Below are positions 32,871-42,615 of a stretch of DNA of 64,000 bases, piece after piece (position 1 is the stretch's first letter; each line of letters starts with the position of its first letter). A program made the translations under genes and the position numbers. Origin of the DNA: Thecaphora thlaspeos. Lineage: Eukaryota > Basidiomycota > Ustilaginomycetes > Urocystidales > Glomosporiaceae. The stretch covers positions 1,488,001 through 1,552,000 of the forward strand of contig UWYS01000001.1 in NCBI GenBank assembly GCA_900291925.1. Reading direction: 5' to 3'. The notes beneath the pieces are model-generated. The model was not told the DNA's origin, did no database searches, and saw nothing but the letters and a program-made list of their open reading frames with translations.

Positions 32871-34266
32871 TCAGCCGGATCCCTGCTTCCTCGCCTGCCT
32901 GTCTCGCCACCACAGCCTGCCAGACTCGTAGCTTCCAAGGTAGATGGCCGCGCCCAGCGCCGTCCAGGCGCTCCTCAGCGCACCGCCTCGCAACAGCGTC
33001 TTCCAACCTTCCTCTGTCGCGATGGCCCGCATCGTCTGTACCACCCCTCTTGCCCCGCCCGCACCGCTGCTGCCCGTGTGCGTGGACAGCATGATGCGAG
33101 TCTTGGCCACGTCGATGGGCGTCGTGACCAACGCAGCCAACGACCCCGCCACCGCCGCGCTACCGGCGCTCACCATGCCTGCTTTGGCAAACTCGACCTC
33201 GACGCGCGCCCCCTCCCGCTGCGCCTTGAGCTGGAACGACTCCGTCTCGCGCACATCCTCCACCTCTCCATCCGTCCCGTGCGTACCGGCGCTCAGACCG
33301 ACGTAGTCCGACAGCCGCGCCCGCAGCGACTCGTACAGCGGGAACTGCAGCGCCGTAAAGGGCAAATTTCTCCCCGCCAACGCTACGTAGGATCGTCCAA
33401 AGTTGCTCAGCACCGGCCGTAGAAGCGTCGACGTCCACCCACCGCGCAATGAAGACGACCCTACCTTTTCGACGCCCGTGCGCACGTCCTCGACCACCTG
33501 TCTCGCCGTCGCCGCCGCGCTCCCCGGAGGTGCCTTTCGAGAGACCTTGTCTGCCGCGTTCGTCGCCGCCGCTTTGACGACATCGACCCTGGAAGCGTCC
33601 GGGGGTACGTTGTGGATCGTCTCTTTGACCGCCGCCGTCGCCGCTGCCGTCGTCACCGGGCGCGCTGACGCAGAGCAAGATCCGGGATTTCCCTTCTGTC
33701 GATTCGTCACCTGAGCACGCTGTTTAATCACCTCGGCCGGTGTCAGGACGAGGCAGGAGACGAGCTCGGCCGCAGAGCTTGCCAGCAGGTGCGTGAGGCC
33801 GGCAGGCGCGTTGTGCAGCGGTGACAAAGGGCCGGCGAGAGCGCTCTTGGACTGTTCGTAAGTGGTAAAGAAGATGCCGGCTGCAGTCACGAGGTGATCA
33901 GAGATCGACGTTGCAAGTTCAGCTTCTGCTCGATGACTCGGGTAAGGTGCGGATCCACGCACGTCACTCACCGGCCGGTAATGTTGCTACAATGACGCTC
34001 CCCACGCCCTGGTAGAGACCGGAATAGAGGCCTCGACCCGCTGGGAAGCGCGTCGCAGAGTCTGGAGCCTGTAGGCGCGTCTTGAGCGTGTCCAGCGGAT
34101 AGATGAGAAGGTCCACCGAGAAGGCCGCAAGGGCTCCAGCCTGCGAACAAATGTAGAGTCGATCGAAGAGAGAAAGAGAGAGAGACGCCGAGCAAAGTGT
34201 CAGCGAGACGGCGCTTTACTTCGCTCCACCTTGCCGCTTCCGACGACTTACGACGACGGTATCCAT
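32871..34266 (-). CDS. Mitochondrial carrier, S-adenosylmethionine-carrier-like (3 exons)
   Basis: Exons 34266-34252 (only five codons, MDTVV), 34140-33972 and 33880-32871 give 397 residues. All three carrier signatures are present: YPLDTLKTR, TPAEVIKQR and TPIDVAKTR. SVDLLIYPLDTLKTRLQ and PAEVIKQR suit the Pet8/SLC25A26 group, which imports S-adenosylmethionine into mitochondria in exchange for S-adenosylhomocysteine. Between the second signature and the next helix there is an Ala/Thr/Val-rich insertion of about 80-90 residues, so the protein is longer than the usual 280-310. The RNLPFTALQFPLYE helix and LWWRDR end are intact. Substrate assignment is inference from the signatures. Confidence 0.8.
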
Positions 34267-34627
34267 GATCTGCAGTCTAGCTGGATCGCTTCTTCTTTGA
34301 CATCAAGACGATAATGAGGCTTGATAAAGGTCGTGATGGCGGTGAAGAGGGTTTGCAGATGTCGCCGGAAGCACTGCTCTCGCTCTCTTTCTCTCGTGTC
34401 AGCCAGAGGGGTCCATCGAATGGCGCCTCAAAGGCGTTAGCTACTCGCATTGCATGTGGAGGTGATCGAGAGGTGCAGCACATATCGACGTCACGGCACC
34501 TTCGGTCCCCTTGCTCAGCCAACACCTTCATCAGGTCGTCACTACCATGTACTCTATTATATCGTCGCTGGTCTATCATTTCCCACGTCTGAGCATGTAC
34601 ACAGATCGTATTGCCAGACTCAAGGCC
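34267..34627. other. Intergenic
   Basis: Short spacer between the carrier ATG and the 3' end of the flavocytochrome b2 gene, same strand. It must hold the carrier promoter. No motif recognised. Confidence 0.6.
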
Positions 34628-37162
34628 TCACTCGCGGTCGTTCGGCTTGGGCGCAACAGGGATGTACATCCTGGGCAGGATATCAACCATCTCCGGCGTC
34701 AGCTCGTCGAGCGACGTGACACCCAGCAGACGCATTCCCCGGTGAATCTCGTCTTCTAGGATTTGAATGGCTCGTGTTACTCCCGCTTCGCCGAACCCAC
34801 TTTGGGCGTACTTTTGGTGCGAGAGCGCGCGCATAAGCCGAAGAAAGAGAGTCATGCGTCAGTCGAGCGTTTCCCACGTCGCCGCGACGTACACGAGCGA
34901 GGCTCGAAAGAAGAACTTACCAGGAAAGGTCGACCGAGACCGACGGCCTTGGCTCCTGTCAAGGGGAAGCAAAGATCGATATCGGCGAGAATGGCAGTGT
35001 TCAGAGCGCGCCAATTTCAGACGGACGCGGGCAACACGGCCTTGCACATCATCGGCAGACTCACCGAGGGCGACCGCCTTGAGCACATCGGTACCTCGTC
35101 GCACGCCGCCATCCATAAAGACCTCGACCTTGTCAAAGAGGTCCGGCCGACGCTGCCGCAGCTCGATCAGCACATCGATGGCCGGAGGTGCAAAGTCGAG
35201 CGACCGACCGCCATGGTTCGATAGCACCACGCCGTCGACGCCGTACTTTACCGCCAGCTCGACATCTTCCACGGTCTGGATACCCTTGAGGTACAAAGGC
35301 AGCTTGCAGACCTTGCGATACCAGGCAATGTCCTCCCAAGACTGGCGTGCGACCGGAAATGAAAGCAAGCTCCGACGTGTGTCAGCCCTCGTGTGCGGTG
35401 CAATGACCCGTAGGTGGGCACGGCTTAGTGAAGGCATGGGGCGCCTCTTTTGTGACTCACCAAGTCAGGCTCAATGTACCCAGAGATGGCCTGCGCCACA
35501 CCTCCGCCGGCAGCCTTGACGTCCTTGCCATGGTCCATACCCATCTCCACCTCCTCCTTGGTCCTCATGTCCCGCTCCCTCTTGCCCATGACGGGAGCGT
35601 CGACCGTCAGGAACACGGCGTTGCAGCCCTTCGACTCGACCTTCTTCAGGATCCTCTCAGAGACGGCGCGGTCCTTGTTGACGTAGAGCTGGTAGATGAC
35701 CGGCTGGCCTTCGCGTCGAGCATCGAGCATCTCATCGAGGCCGACCGAGGCATTGGCCGAGATTCCCTGGATGATGCCCGCCTTGCCCGCGCCTCGCGTC
35801 AAGTTGAGCTCGCCGTCCGGGTGGCCCAGCTTGGCCATGGCGGCGGGGGAGATGTAGAGAGGGAGGGACGAGGAGTACCCTTCGCCGCCGCCCGATTTAG
35901 ATTTGATCAGCGTCGCCGACGAGTCGACGTGACCGATCTTGCGCAGGATACGAGGACGGAACCAGACCCGGTTGAAGGCGGCCCGATTTTGCGCCATCGC
36001 TGAGGGGAACACGGCGTGATCCGTCAACATGGTCGTCAGCTGGGCTTTGCCGCACACAGGCAGTGAGAAGGTTTCCGGGATTACTCACTGATCTCATCGT
36101 CTCCGGCGGAAGAGTAGTAGGCCCACGCCTGGTCGCTGAGGATCGCCTTGGCCGTCGCCTGCGAGCGCATTCCGATGAGACAAGCGATGGTTCAGCGGTC
36201 ACGGCTCTGAGGCCCGGGACGCACAAAGGGGGCCGGAGTACGCCTGCACTCACCTCGAAATCGTCCAAGTTGAGCAGCGTCCCGACTGGCGGGAGGTTCT
36301 CTAGCGCCTCTCTCCTCTTCCTGTCCTTATCCGACTCCTCCGCTGGCTGCTTGACCTTGACGGTCGCCGGGTCGACGATACCAAGGTGGGCCGAGGGGTC
36401 GAGGTTGTCGTCCAGGGCATTAGGCGGGTGCACAGGGACGTAGAGGTCCCTGCGGGGGTCGGGGACACAGGAGTCGGACAAGTGTCAGCATGGCTGCCTC
36501 TACCCCTTCGCCCTAGCAGACCGGCCTGGGCTGCCACTCACGTCACATCTTTGCCAGCGTTTTTGAGGATGATGTTGCGTCCTCCAGGGTGGTTGTCGAC
36601 AAAGTTGGTCACGCTGCGATCAGAGGGACAGATTCCACAGCGTTAGCGACGGCAATCAGCGAGCAGGGCTACGTGGAGGCTCGCGGCTCGACACTCACTC
36701 GTAGACCTCTCCGTTGATCACGACCCATAGCCCCTCTCCGCCCCTGTCGGGAAGGGCGTTGTGCCTCTCGACCTCGTCCATCGAGATCATCTTTTGCGAC
36801 GGATCCCTTGCCGCCTTGGGAGCCACCTCGACGGGAGGATGTCGGGCTTCGGAGTGCAGCGGCGTCTTTGCAAAGGGATTGGGCAGGACTGTTGCGAGCA
36901 GCGCCATGCCAACGATACCGGCGACGGCGCCTCCGACTCTTGGCAGCTTGGCGCCAGACGAGGAGAAGCCGGTGCTACCAGAGTTGAGCGATGGGGAGGA
37001 CGACGACGACGACGAGGGGGAGGGTGAAAAGGAGCCGCAGCTGCGCCGGGTCGAAGAGAAGCCTCTTGTCGCTGTACGGCGGACTAGTGCGTCGCGCTGG
37101 AAAGTGTTGAGGAGGTGGCCTCTCAGCGACGCCGCCGAGCGTGTCAGCGTGCTGAAGACCAT
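34628..37162 (-). CDS. Flavocytochrome b2, L-lactate:cytochrome c oxidoreductase (8 exons)
   Basis: Exons 37162-36699, 36613-36542, 36449-36254, 36158-36089, 35999-35461, 35341-35065, 34955-34921 and 34810-34628 give 611 residues (yeast Cyb2 has 591). It oxidises L-lactate to pyruvate and passes electrons via FMN and haem b to cytochrome c in the intermembrane space. An Arg/Ser-rich leader plus hydrophobic sorting segment ([14 protein letters not shown]) forms a bipartite presequence. A cytochrome b5 domain follows with haem ligands in DNHPGGRN and VPVHPPNA. The FMN barrel shows [19 protein letters not shown], the catalytic SNHGGRSLD (His about 490), [13 protein letters not shown] and GLGRPFLYA. 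A Ser run (about 49-60) lies in the leader. All introns are GT-AG. Confidence 0.95.
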
Positions 37163-38215
37163 CTTGCTTGTAAGTCGTGCAGAAGTGGCGCTCCGTGCTA
37201 GGGGAATGTTGCAGGTGACGCTGTTGCTGATGGCGGCGGTGGCGAGAGCTTGCTTTGCTGTAGCGTGTCAGCTATATGTAAATGGCGAAGGTTGAAAAAG
37301 AGGGGGCGGAAGGTGGGGGGGGATGAAGGTGTGGGCGGGTGTGGTGTGCTTTACAAATCGCTGGGGCGGCGCGGCTTGCTCCCCCACGCTGTGCCACGCC
37401 TTCCCCGCCCCCACGCTTTCTCGTCGACCGGCTGCCTCCCGGTGCGGCGACCGCGGCGGAAGCGGTCCGCCGGTCAATTTAGAATTTCCTTCCACGCCTA
37501 CTCGGCCTCTCGGCGTTCTGCGAGGACCGGACAGACCCTCGAGGCGCTGGCTGCCTCATCTCCTTCTCCGCCACCCGCTCACACGCACACATTTACACAA
37601 TCAAATCACACATTACACGCAGCATACACATCACATACACGCACCACCACGTGCTACCTCAATGGCGACAACATGACGTCTCATTACCAAGAGCGCGGAC
37701 GCTGGAACAGCTTCTACAGCATCTCGGGCTCACGAACGCGAGAAGAGGCCGCCAACCCCGGGTAACCGAAGGCGGATCCGAGGCTCTAAACAAATGGAGG
37801 CTCTCAGGGCCATCTAGCAGAGATGAAGCGGGCAGCAGCTCCACTGAGCGCATGCTGGGCTATACCATCTACGCGATGTGTGCGAATAGGACTACGAGGC
37901 GAATCGGCGTAGGCGGGCAACGGCGAGGTTGGCGGCAGTCCTTGTGGTCCTGGCCGCGCTCCGGCGCTGGTATCTATCGAAGCGAGAACACGAGGCGACA
38001 GTTGGGCCGCGGCGCTGCGTTGGCAGCGACGGCCTGGACGGTGGTGGGGGAAGGCGGGTGGATGCGTGGATGGGAGCGTGAAGCAAAGCGAGGCATCTTG
38101 TGGAGCTGGACGAACAGGGTCGGGGGAGGGTCGGGGGGGAGCGAGAGCGCCAGTGGCAGAAGAGGGAGCGGGGCATTGCGGAGCATTTGGGACGCTGACG
38201 AAACGAGAAGGGCGC
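37163..38215. other. Intergenic
   Basis: Promoter of flavocytochrome b2 (minus) and 3' flank of the next minus-strand gene. A stretch rich in CACA/ACAC lies at about 37575-37650. ORFs are GC-driven shadows; no supported gene. Confidence 0.6.
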
Positions 38216-40018
38216 TCACTGCTTGGCGGCAGTCCCTCCGAGGTCCTCGTCCCTCACTTCCTCGGCGTCGACGTCGCTCTTGGCGCCGCCCCGGCGTGGT
38301 CGGCTCCCGCGCTTGATGTTACTGGCCATCTGCCCGGCCTCGGCAGCAGCGCCGGTGTGCTCCAGCGAGAGGGCCGAGAGCCTCGACTTAGTCGCTTCCG
38401 ACGATTCAGTCAGCGCGCCGTACTTGATCAGGGCGGCCGCCTCGGATCCGTTCGCCAACGGCGCGAGCGACTTGTCCTTGGTCCGAGGCGAGGTCCGCCG
38501 GCTGGACGAGGCAAACGCGGTGAACGGAGGCGACTCTCTTCGCTTGAGCCTTTCGGTCTTCTCCGTGGTCGCCGGCCCGACCTTGTCGGCCTCAGGGTCG
38601 ACCTTTGCCCGTTTGGACGTCTCGTCCTCGCTGCTGGCTCCCGCTTGCGCCTTGACGCGCGATGCAGAGGCGTCATCGGCCGCCTCATCCTCGGCCAGGA
38701 TCTCCTGACTGAGCGCGCTTGCTTTGCGCTTCAGCGAGACGCCGCGTCCGCCCGACATGGGCGTAGGTTCGGCAGAAGCTCCCGCTGTGGTCTCTTTGTC
38801 GGGCTTGGCCTCTGTTTCGGCGGCATCGGTAGTGTCTGCGTCCTGCGATGGCTCCATGGTAAGGCTGCCGGCGGCCAGCGGGCTGCTTTGGAACGGGGCG
38901 GTGGAGCTGAGGGTGCTATGCGGCGTCTTGAGCGTGCCGTCCGGCGGGCTCGAGCCCCGGGAGGGCGTCGAGCGGGTCGCGACGTGCGAGGTCGACCTGC
39001 CATGCTGTGCGTCATCGTCCGAGGCAACTGCCTGGCTCGCGGCACCGCGGGCGCCGCTCCTCCTGCCGGAAGTGGCGTGGGACGTCAGGGGCACGGGCGA
39101 ATTGCTTCGGGACGGCGGGCGGCGGGACCGAGACGTGGTGGCTGCCGGTGCCGGTGCGGCGTTAGCCGGTGCGGCGTTAGCCGGTGCGGCGTTAGCCTCT
39201 GCGGCAGTGGCGGCCGCGGCGCTGGACGAGCTGGCGGCGGCGTTGTTGGCGGCCCGGGTGCTGCGGCCGCGGGAGGTCGCCGAAGGTTCGCGGCTCATGG
39301 CGGCGCCGCCCTTCTCCACTGTCGCGGCGGCAGTCACCAAGCCGTTGTTGACGGTGGCATAAGGGCTGCTGCTCTTCCGCTTCTTTCCGAGACCCTTGAC
39401 GCCGAGGTGTTCGAGCTCCGCCTTGGAGGCAAGCTTCTTGGCGGCCTCCTTCTTGACAGCGAGGATGGCCTTCTGCTGGGCCTCGCGGGCCTTGGCAAGG
39501 GCGGTTCCAGGCGCTCCCGGGTAGCGGTCGTTGGTGAGCGAGTAGATCTCGGAGCGGCGGCCAGAAGCGGGATCGATGAGCGGGTGCGAGCCCTCGACGG
39601 CCCAGTAGGGGACGGTGGTCGTGATGAGCGGGACCAGCTTGGCCGACGAGCGGCCACGGCCGGGTGAGTTGGAGCCCGAGGAGCTGCCCGAGGCTGACGA
39701 CGAACTGGGAGCGCGCATGGCCTGGAACTTGCGGCCGCGCTTGGTCAACGTGCCGGCCGAGGCGCCATTCTTCGAGGTAGCGGCGGCGGAGGTAGCAGCA
39801 GCAAACGGGGGTGAGCCGGGAGGCGAAGAAGACGATGATGACGCAGTCGAGGCGGCGGCGGCAGCTTGGAGCGCCTGCAGCGCCAGGATCTGGTTCTGCC
39901 TCGCAGCCTCGGCAATCTTGGCCAGCGGACCCGGCAGTGGCTGCGAGGGCCTCTTGGCGGATGGCGAGGTCGCCAGCGGCCGGAACCCGCGCGACGACGA
40001 GGTCAATGTGGATGTCAT
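38216..40018 (-). CDS. Ser/Ala-rich disordered, probably nuclear protein
   Basis: Single exon, 600 residues from the ATG at 40016-40018 (MTSTLTSSSRGF). The frame is open further upstream but only from a non-ATG codon. The protein is Ser/Ala/Thr/Pro-rich with basic clusters resembling nuclear localisation signals (GLGKKRKSSS, SLKRKAS, SKRAKV, KRGSRPRR). One better-conserved-looking block, LVPLITTTVPYWAVEGSHPLIDP followed by YSLTNDRYPGAPGTALAKARE, may be a small globular or binding segment. Three copies of PANAA/NAAPA come from a perfect 15-bp DNA repeat. I do not recognise the family; a chromatin or transcription role is only suggested by composition. Confidence 0.7.
   Translation of the reverse strand: MTSTLTSSSRGFRPLATSPSAKRPSQPLPGPLAKIAEAARQNQILALQALQAAAAASTASSSSSSPPGSPPFAAATSAAATSKNGASAGTLTKRGRKFQAMRAPSSSSASGSSSGSNSPGRGRSSAKLVPLITTTVPYWAVEGSHPLIDPASGRRSEIYSLTNDRYPGAPGTALAKAREAQQKAILAVKKEAAKKLASKAELEHLGVKGLGKKRKSSSPYATVNNGLVTAAATVEKGGAAMSREPSATSRGRSTRAANNAAASSSSAAAATAAEANAAPANAAPANAAPAPAATTSRSRRPPSRSNSPVPLTSHATSGRRSGARGAASQAVASDDDAQHGRSTSHVATRSTPSRGSSPPDGTLKTPHSTLSSTAPFQSSPLAAGSLTMEPSQDADTTDAAETEAKPDKETTAGASAEPTPMSGGRGVSLKRKASALSQEILAEDEAADDASASRVKAQAGASSEDETSKRAKVDPEADKVGPATTEKTERLKRRESPPFTAFASSSRRTSPRTKDKSLAPLANGSEAAALIKYGALTESSEATKSRLSALSLEHTGAAAEAGQMASNIKRGSRPRRGGAKSDVDAEEVRDEDLGGTAAKQ
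39151..39195. repeat. 15-bp tandem repeat, three perfect copies
   Basis: Unit CCGGTGCGGCGTTAG repeated three times inside the disordered protein gene, encoding NAAPA-type pentapeptides on the minus strand. Perfect identity suggests recent slippage. Confidence 0.9.
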
Positions 40019-40669
40019 GTCGGAAGAAGTCCTATGACTCGACGAGAGAGCAAAGTCTTGGCTTTCGGATGGGGTGCAGTTGGCGTCGGGCGAAGCGTTG
40101 AGAGTCAACCAGGCCCGGGCAGCGGAAGAAAAGGAGATGGCGACAGCAGTGTAGCGTCGCGTTGCGATGTAGCAAGATCGAGCTGGCGCAGAGGGTGGAT
40201 CTACGATTAAGATGTGAGCGTGGAGAGGCTATGAGTTGCTTTGGGTGGTTCTGGAGAGCGAGGAGGGAGGCAAAAGGCGGTGGAGCATGATCTGAGGAGG
40301 AAGGGAGGAGGGGAGTCGAGTTGAGTCGAGGGATTAACACAGGCCCTTGATGTCCTTATCTTGTAGCCAGGTGAGTTAGGGGAGCGGGCGAGAAGCTGAT
40401 CGGCTTCGGTCCAGATGGTAGTCGATGGCGGACAGGGGCTGCCTTGATCTTGGTGAGCGAGGGCTGGGCGGATGAGAAAGCTGGCTGACGGGGACCGAGA
40501 AGGGCCGGGAAGGGGGGTAAGGGGCGCCAGGGGTAGCGGGACCTCGATGTTGCTGGTGCTGACGACGGCGATGGCGATGGCGATGGCGGCGGCGGCGATG
40601 GTGGTGGGGTGGTTTCGAGTGGTGGTGGCGGGACAAGGCGGATTGATTGCGGCGGTGATTGGGTGAAGC

Positions 40670-40686
40670 GGGGGGGGGGGGGGGGG
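40670..40686. repeat. Poly-G run (17)
   Basis: Homopolymer of 17 G in the gene-poor region upstream of the nuclease gene. Confidence 0.9.
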
Positions 40687-40783
40687 TGCGAGCTGCTCTC
40701 GAACTCGAAGTCAAGCCAGCAGCGGCGCCCCCCTCCCCCCGGCTGGCCAGCCTCTGAGAGCTTGACAACCCGAGGTCGAAGGC

Positions 40784-40832
40784 GGGTTGGTCGTGAGCGG
40801 CGGCAGGCCTGCAGCTGCTTCGCGACCAACCC
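40784..40832. repeat. 10-bp inverted repeat
   Basis: GGGTTGGTCG (40784-40793) and its complement CGACCAACCC (40823-40832) flank a 29-base loop. It could form a hairpin. It does not sit at an obvious gene end; chance is possible. Confidence 0.6.
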
Positions 40833-42615
40833 TGCCTTCGCCTTAATTTCCCTGCTGGCTGGTAGGCAGGAAAAAGAGGCCGGGGAGCCCAGCCCGGCTC
40901 GAGGAAGCCCAGCGGTGCAGCTGCCTGTCTCGGGTCCAACCCTGCCTGGCCTGCCTGACTCTGACCTGTGGCAAGCGGGTGAGCCGGAAAAAGAGGCAGG
41001 CAGGCCTAGGGTTGGGCCAAAAATTTGCCGCTCCGCACTGGCGAAAATGCAACAAGCTAGCCTGCCTCCATCCCTAGCGGCGACGGCGGTGACGGGGCAG
41101 CGATAACGCTCCTCGAAAAGCCATGCTGTCGCCCTTACGACGCTGCGACCGGAACACGTATGTACATCACCTCGACGGAGCTTCATCGGCGCTGCGGGAG
41201 CTTCAACGAAACGGAAAGCCAAGGGGCACACGGCGAGTCAGCGCGACCCCAGAGGGGTCCGGCGCTATGCCGCTCGTCCTCTCGCACCCTCGCCAGTCCG
41301 TCCCAATACAGACTCGCTCGTCCGCTCGCTCGAAACGAGGTCTGCCGCAGCTGGGGCTGCTGGTGCTACAGTCTCTTGTATCCACGGCGACATCACGACA
41401 CCTCTGTTTCACTCTGCGTGCTCGCGACGTCGAAATCGAGAACACACGTCGAGATGATCGCCGCCAATGCAGTGACGCCCGCCGGAATGCAGCCCATGGG
41501 CGGTACAAACTAGACCGGACTAGCGGGCAGGCGGCGATGCTACGGATCCTGGCCATGCGATTGTCAGCGCCCTAACCACTGTACGCCCATCTCCTCTGGC
41601 ATGGCGTGCTTCCTTCACGCCCAGCGATCGTCACTTGGGCTGAGAGAGTCGTTATCGTCGTCCCCCACCAAGTCTACAGGCTTGAACAGCTACAGAGTAC
41701 ACTCATGACTCTCGTGACTACGCTACCTTGGCTCGCACGTCGATCGTAGAGGGCAGGAATTGTTCATAGGTTTGGACAAAGACGAGGCCGATCGGCGTCC
41801 GCTCCGTGGAAGGGATGGACCAGAGGAGAGGGCTGGGCGGGGGCTTGCTGGTGTTGACATTCTCTGGCCGATGCGTGAGGCACCCAGGGGTCCCCATCAT
41901 CGACATCGCGTCGGCGCGTCCGTCGCCCGACGACCTTGGGGCAACCTGATTGCTCATGCGCCTTACCTCTTTGTCCCGCTCCATCGCCCTTCCCCTGCTT
42001 ACCACCTTGAAAGAACAAAAGGGCTTGACAACGGTGGAAGAAAGACCGGACCACCGACGCTAGAGCGTGAGCGTGAGCATGCTACTGCCGGCTGCTACCG
42101 ACGGGAAGCTCCGACAGCCCGAACCGAAGGCACGCGGCCAGGCAACAGCGAAAAAGGGCCGAGAAATTGGAAACGAAACCGATGTGGAGGGGGTCTAGTC
42201 TCGTCGTTGACCCGCACGAAAGAGAAGAGACAGGCGTTGGGACGAGGAGCGTCTCTTCACACCTTCACCTGCTTCGGCTGCCGCCCGTCCTCGGCCTCTT
42301 GCTGCCGACAGATGGTACGACTCAAGACTCCGGCCAACGGGGATGCTTCGCTAGGATAGACAAGTGCGATTGGTGAGCGGACATCGTCTAGGCAGGCCTT
42401 GCGAGCGTCACCAAGAGCGTGCGCCCCGACTCGCTCTTTTGCCTCCACTTTGGCTCGAACTATTTTCACGGCGCTCCTTTTCGTCCTCGCTTGTCTCCTT
42501 CCCACCGTCTTCCATCCACACCGCAAACTCACATCGATCGATCCACTCGGCCTGGTCTGAAGGTTTCGGATCTTCCGCTCCCTCCGCCGCAACACACCGC
42601 GCCAGCTTAGCCAGC

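Larger units (their letters stand above)
40019..42615. other. Gene-poor region with G17 run
   Basis: About 2.6 kb between the starts of two divergent genes. G17 lies at 40670-40686 and a 10-bp inverted repeat at 40784-40793/40823-40832. AGGCAGG/GGAAAAAGAGG motifs repeat at about 40865-40880 and 40987-41002. ORFs on both strands lack recognisable motifs. The last 150 bases are a pyrimidine-rich leader for the nuclease gene. Confidence 0.5.

Noticed and set aside
36001..36057. Alternative acceptor (AAAG at 36046-36045) for flavocytochrome b2 exon 5
   Set aside because: It would insert about 15 extra residues before [15 protein letters not shown]. The acceptor CCCCTCAG before 35999 gives the family-like DDEITMAQNR without insertion.
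38066..39667. 533-codon plus-strand ORF over the disordered nuclear-type protein
   Set aside because: Arg/Gly-rich antisense shadow without domains; the minus frame has a proper ATG and coherent composition.
40356..41231. 291-codon minus-strand ORF in the gene-poor region
   Set aside because: Pro/Arg-rich, driven by CCACC and GGC repeats plus the G17 run; no motif and no supporting start context.
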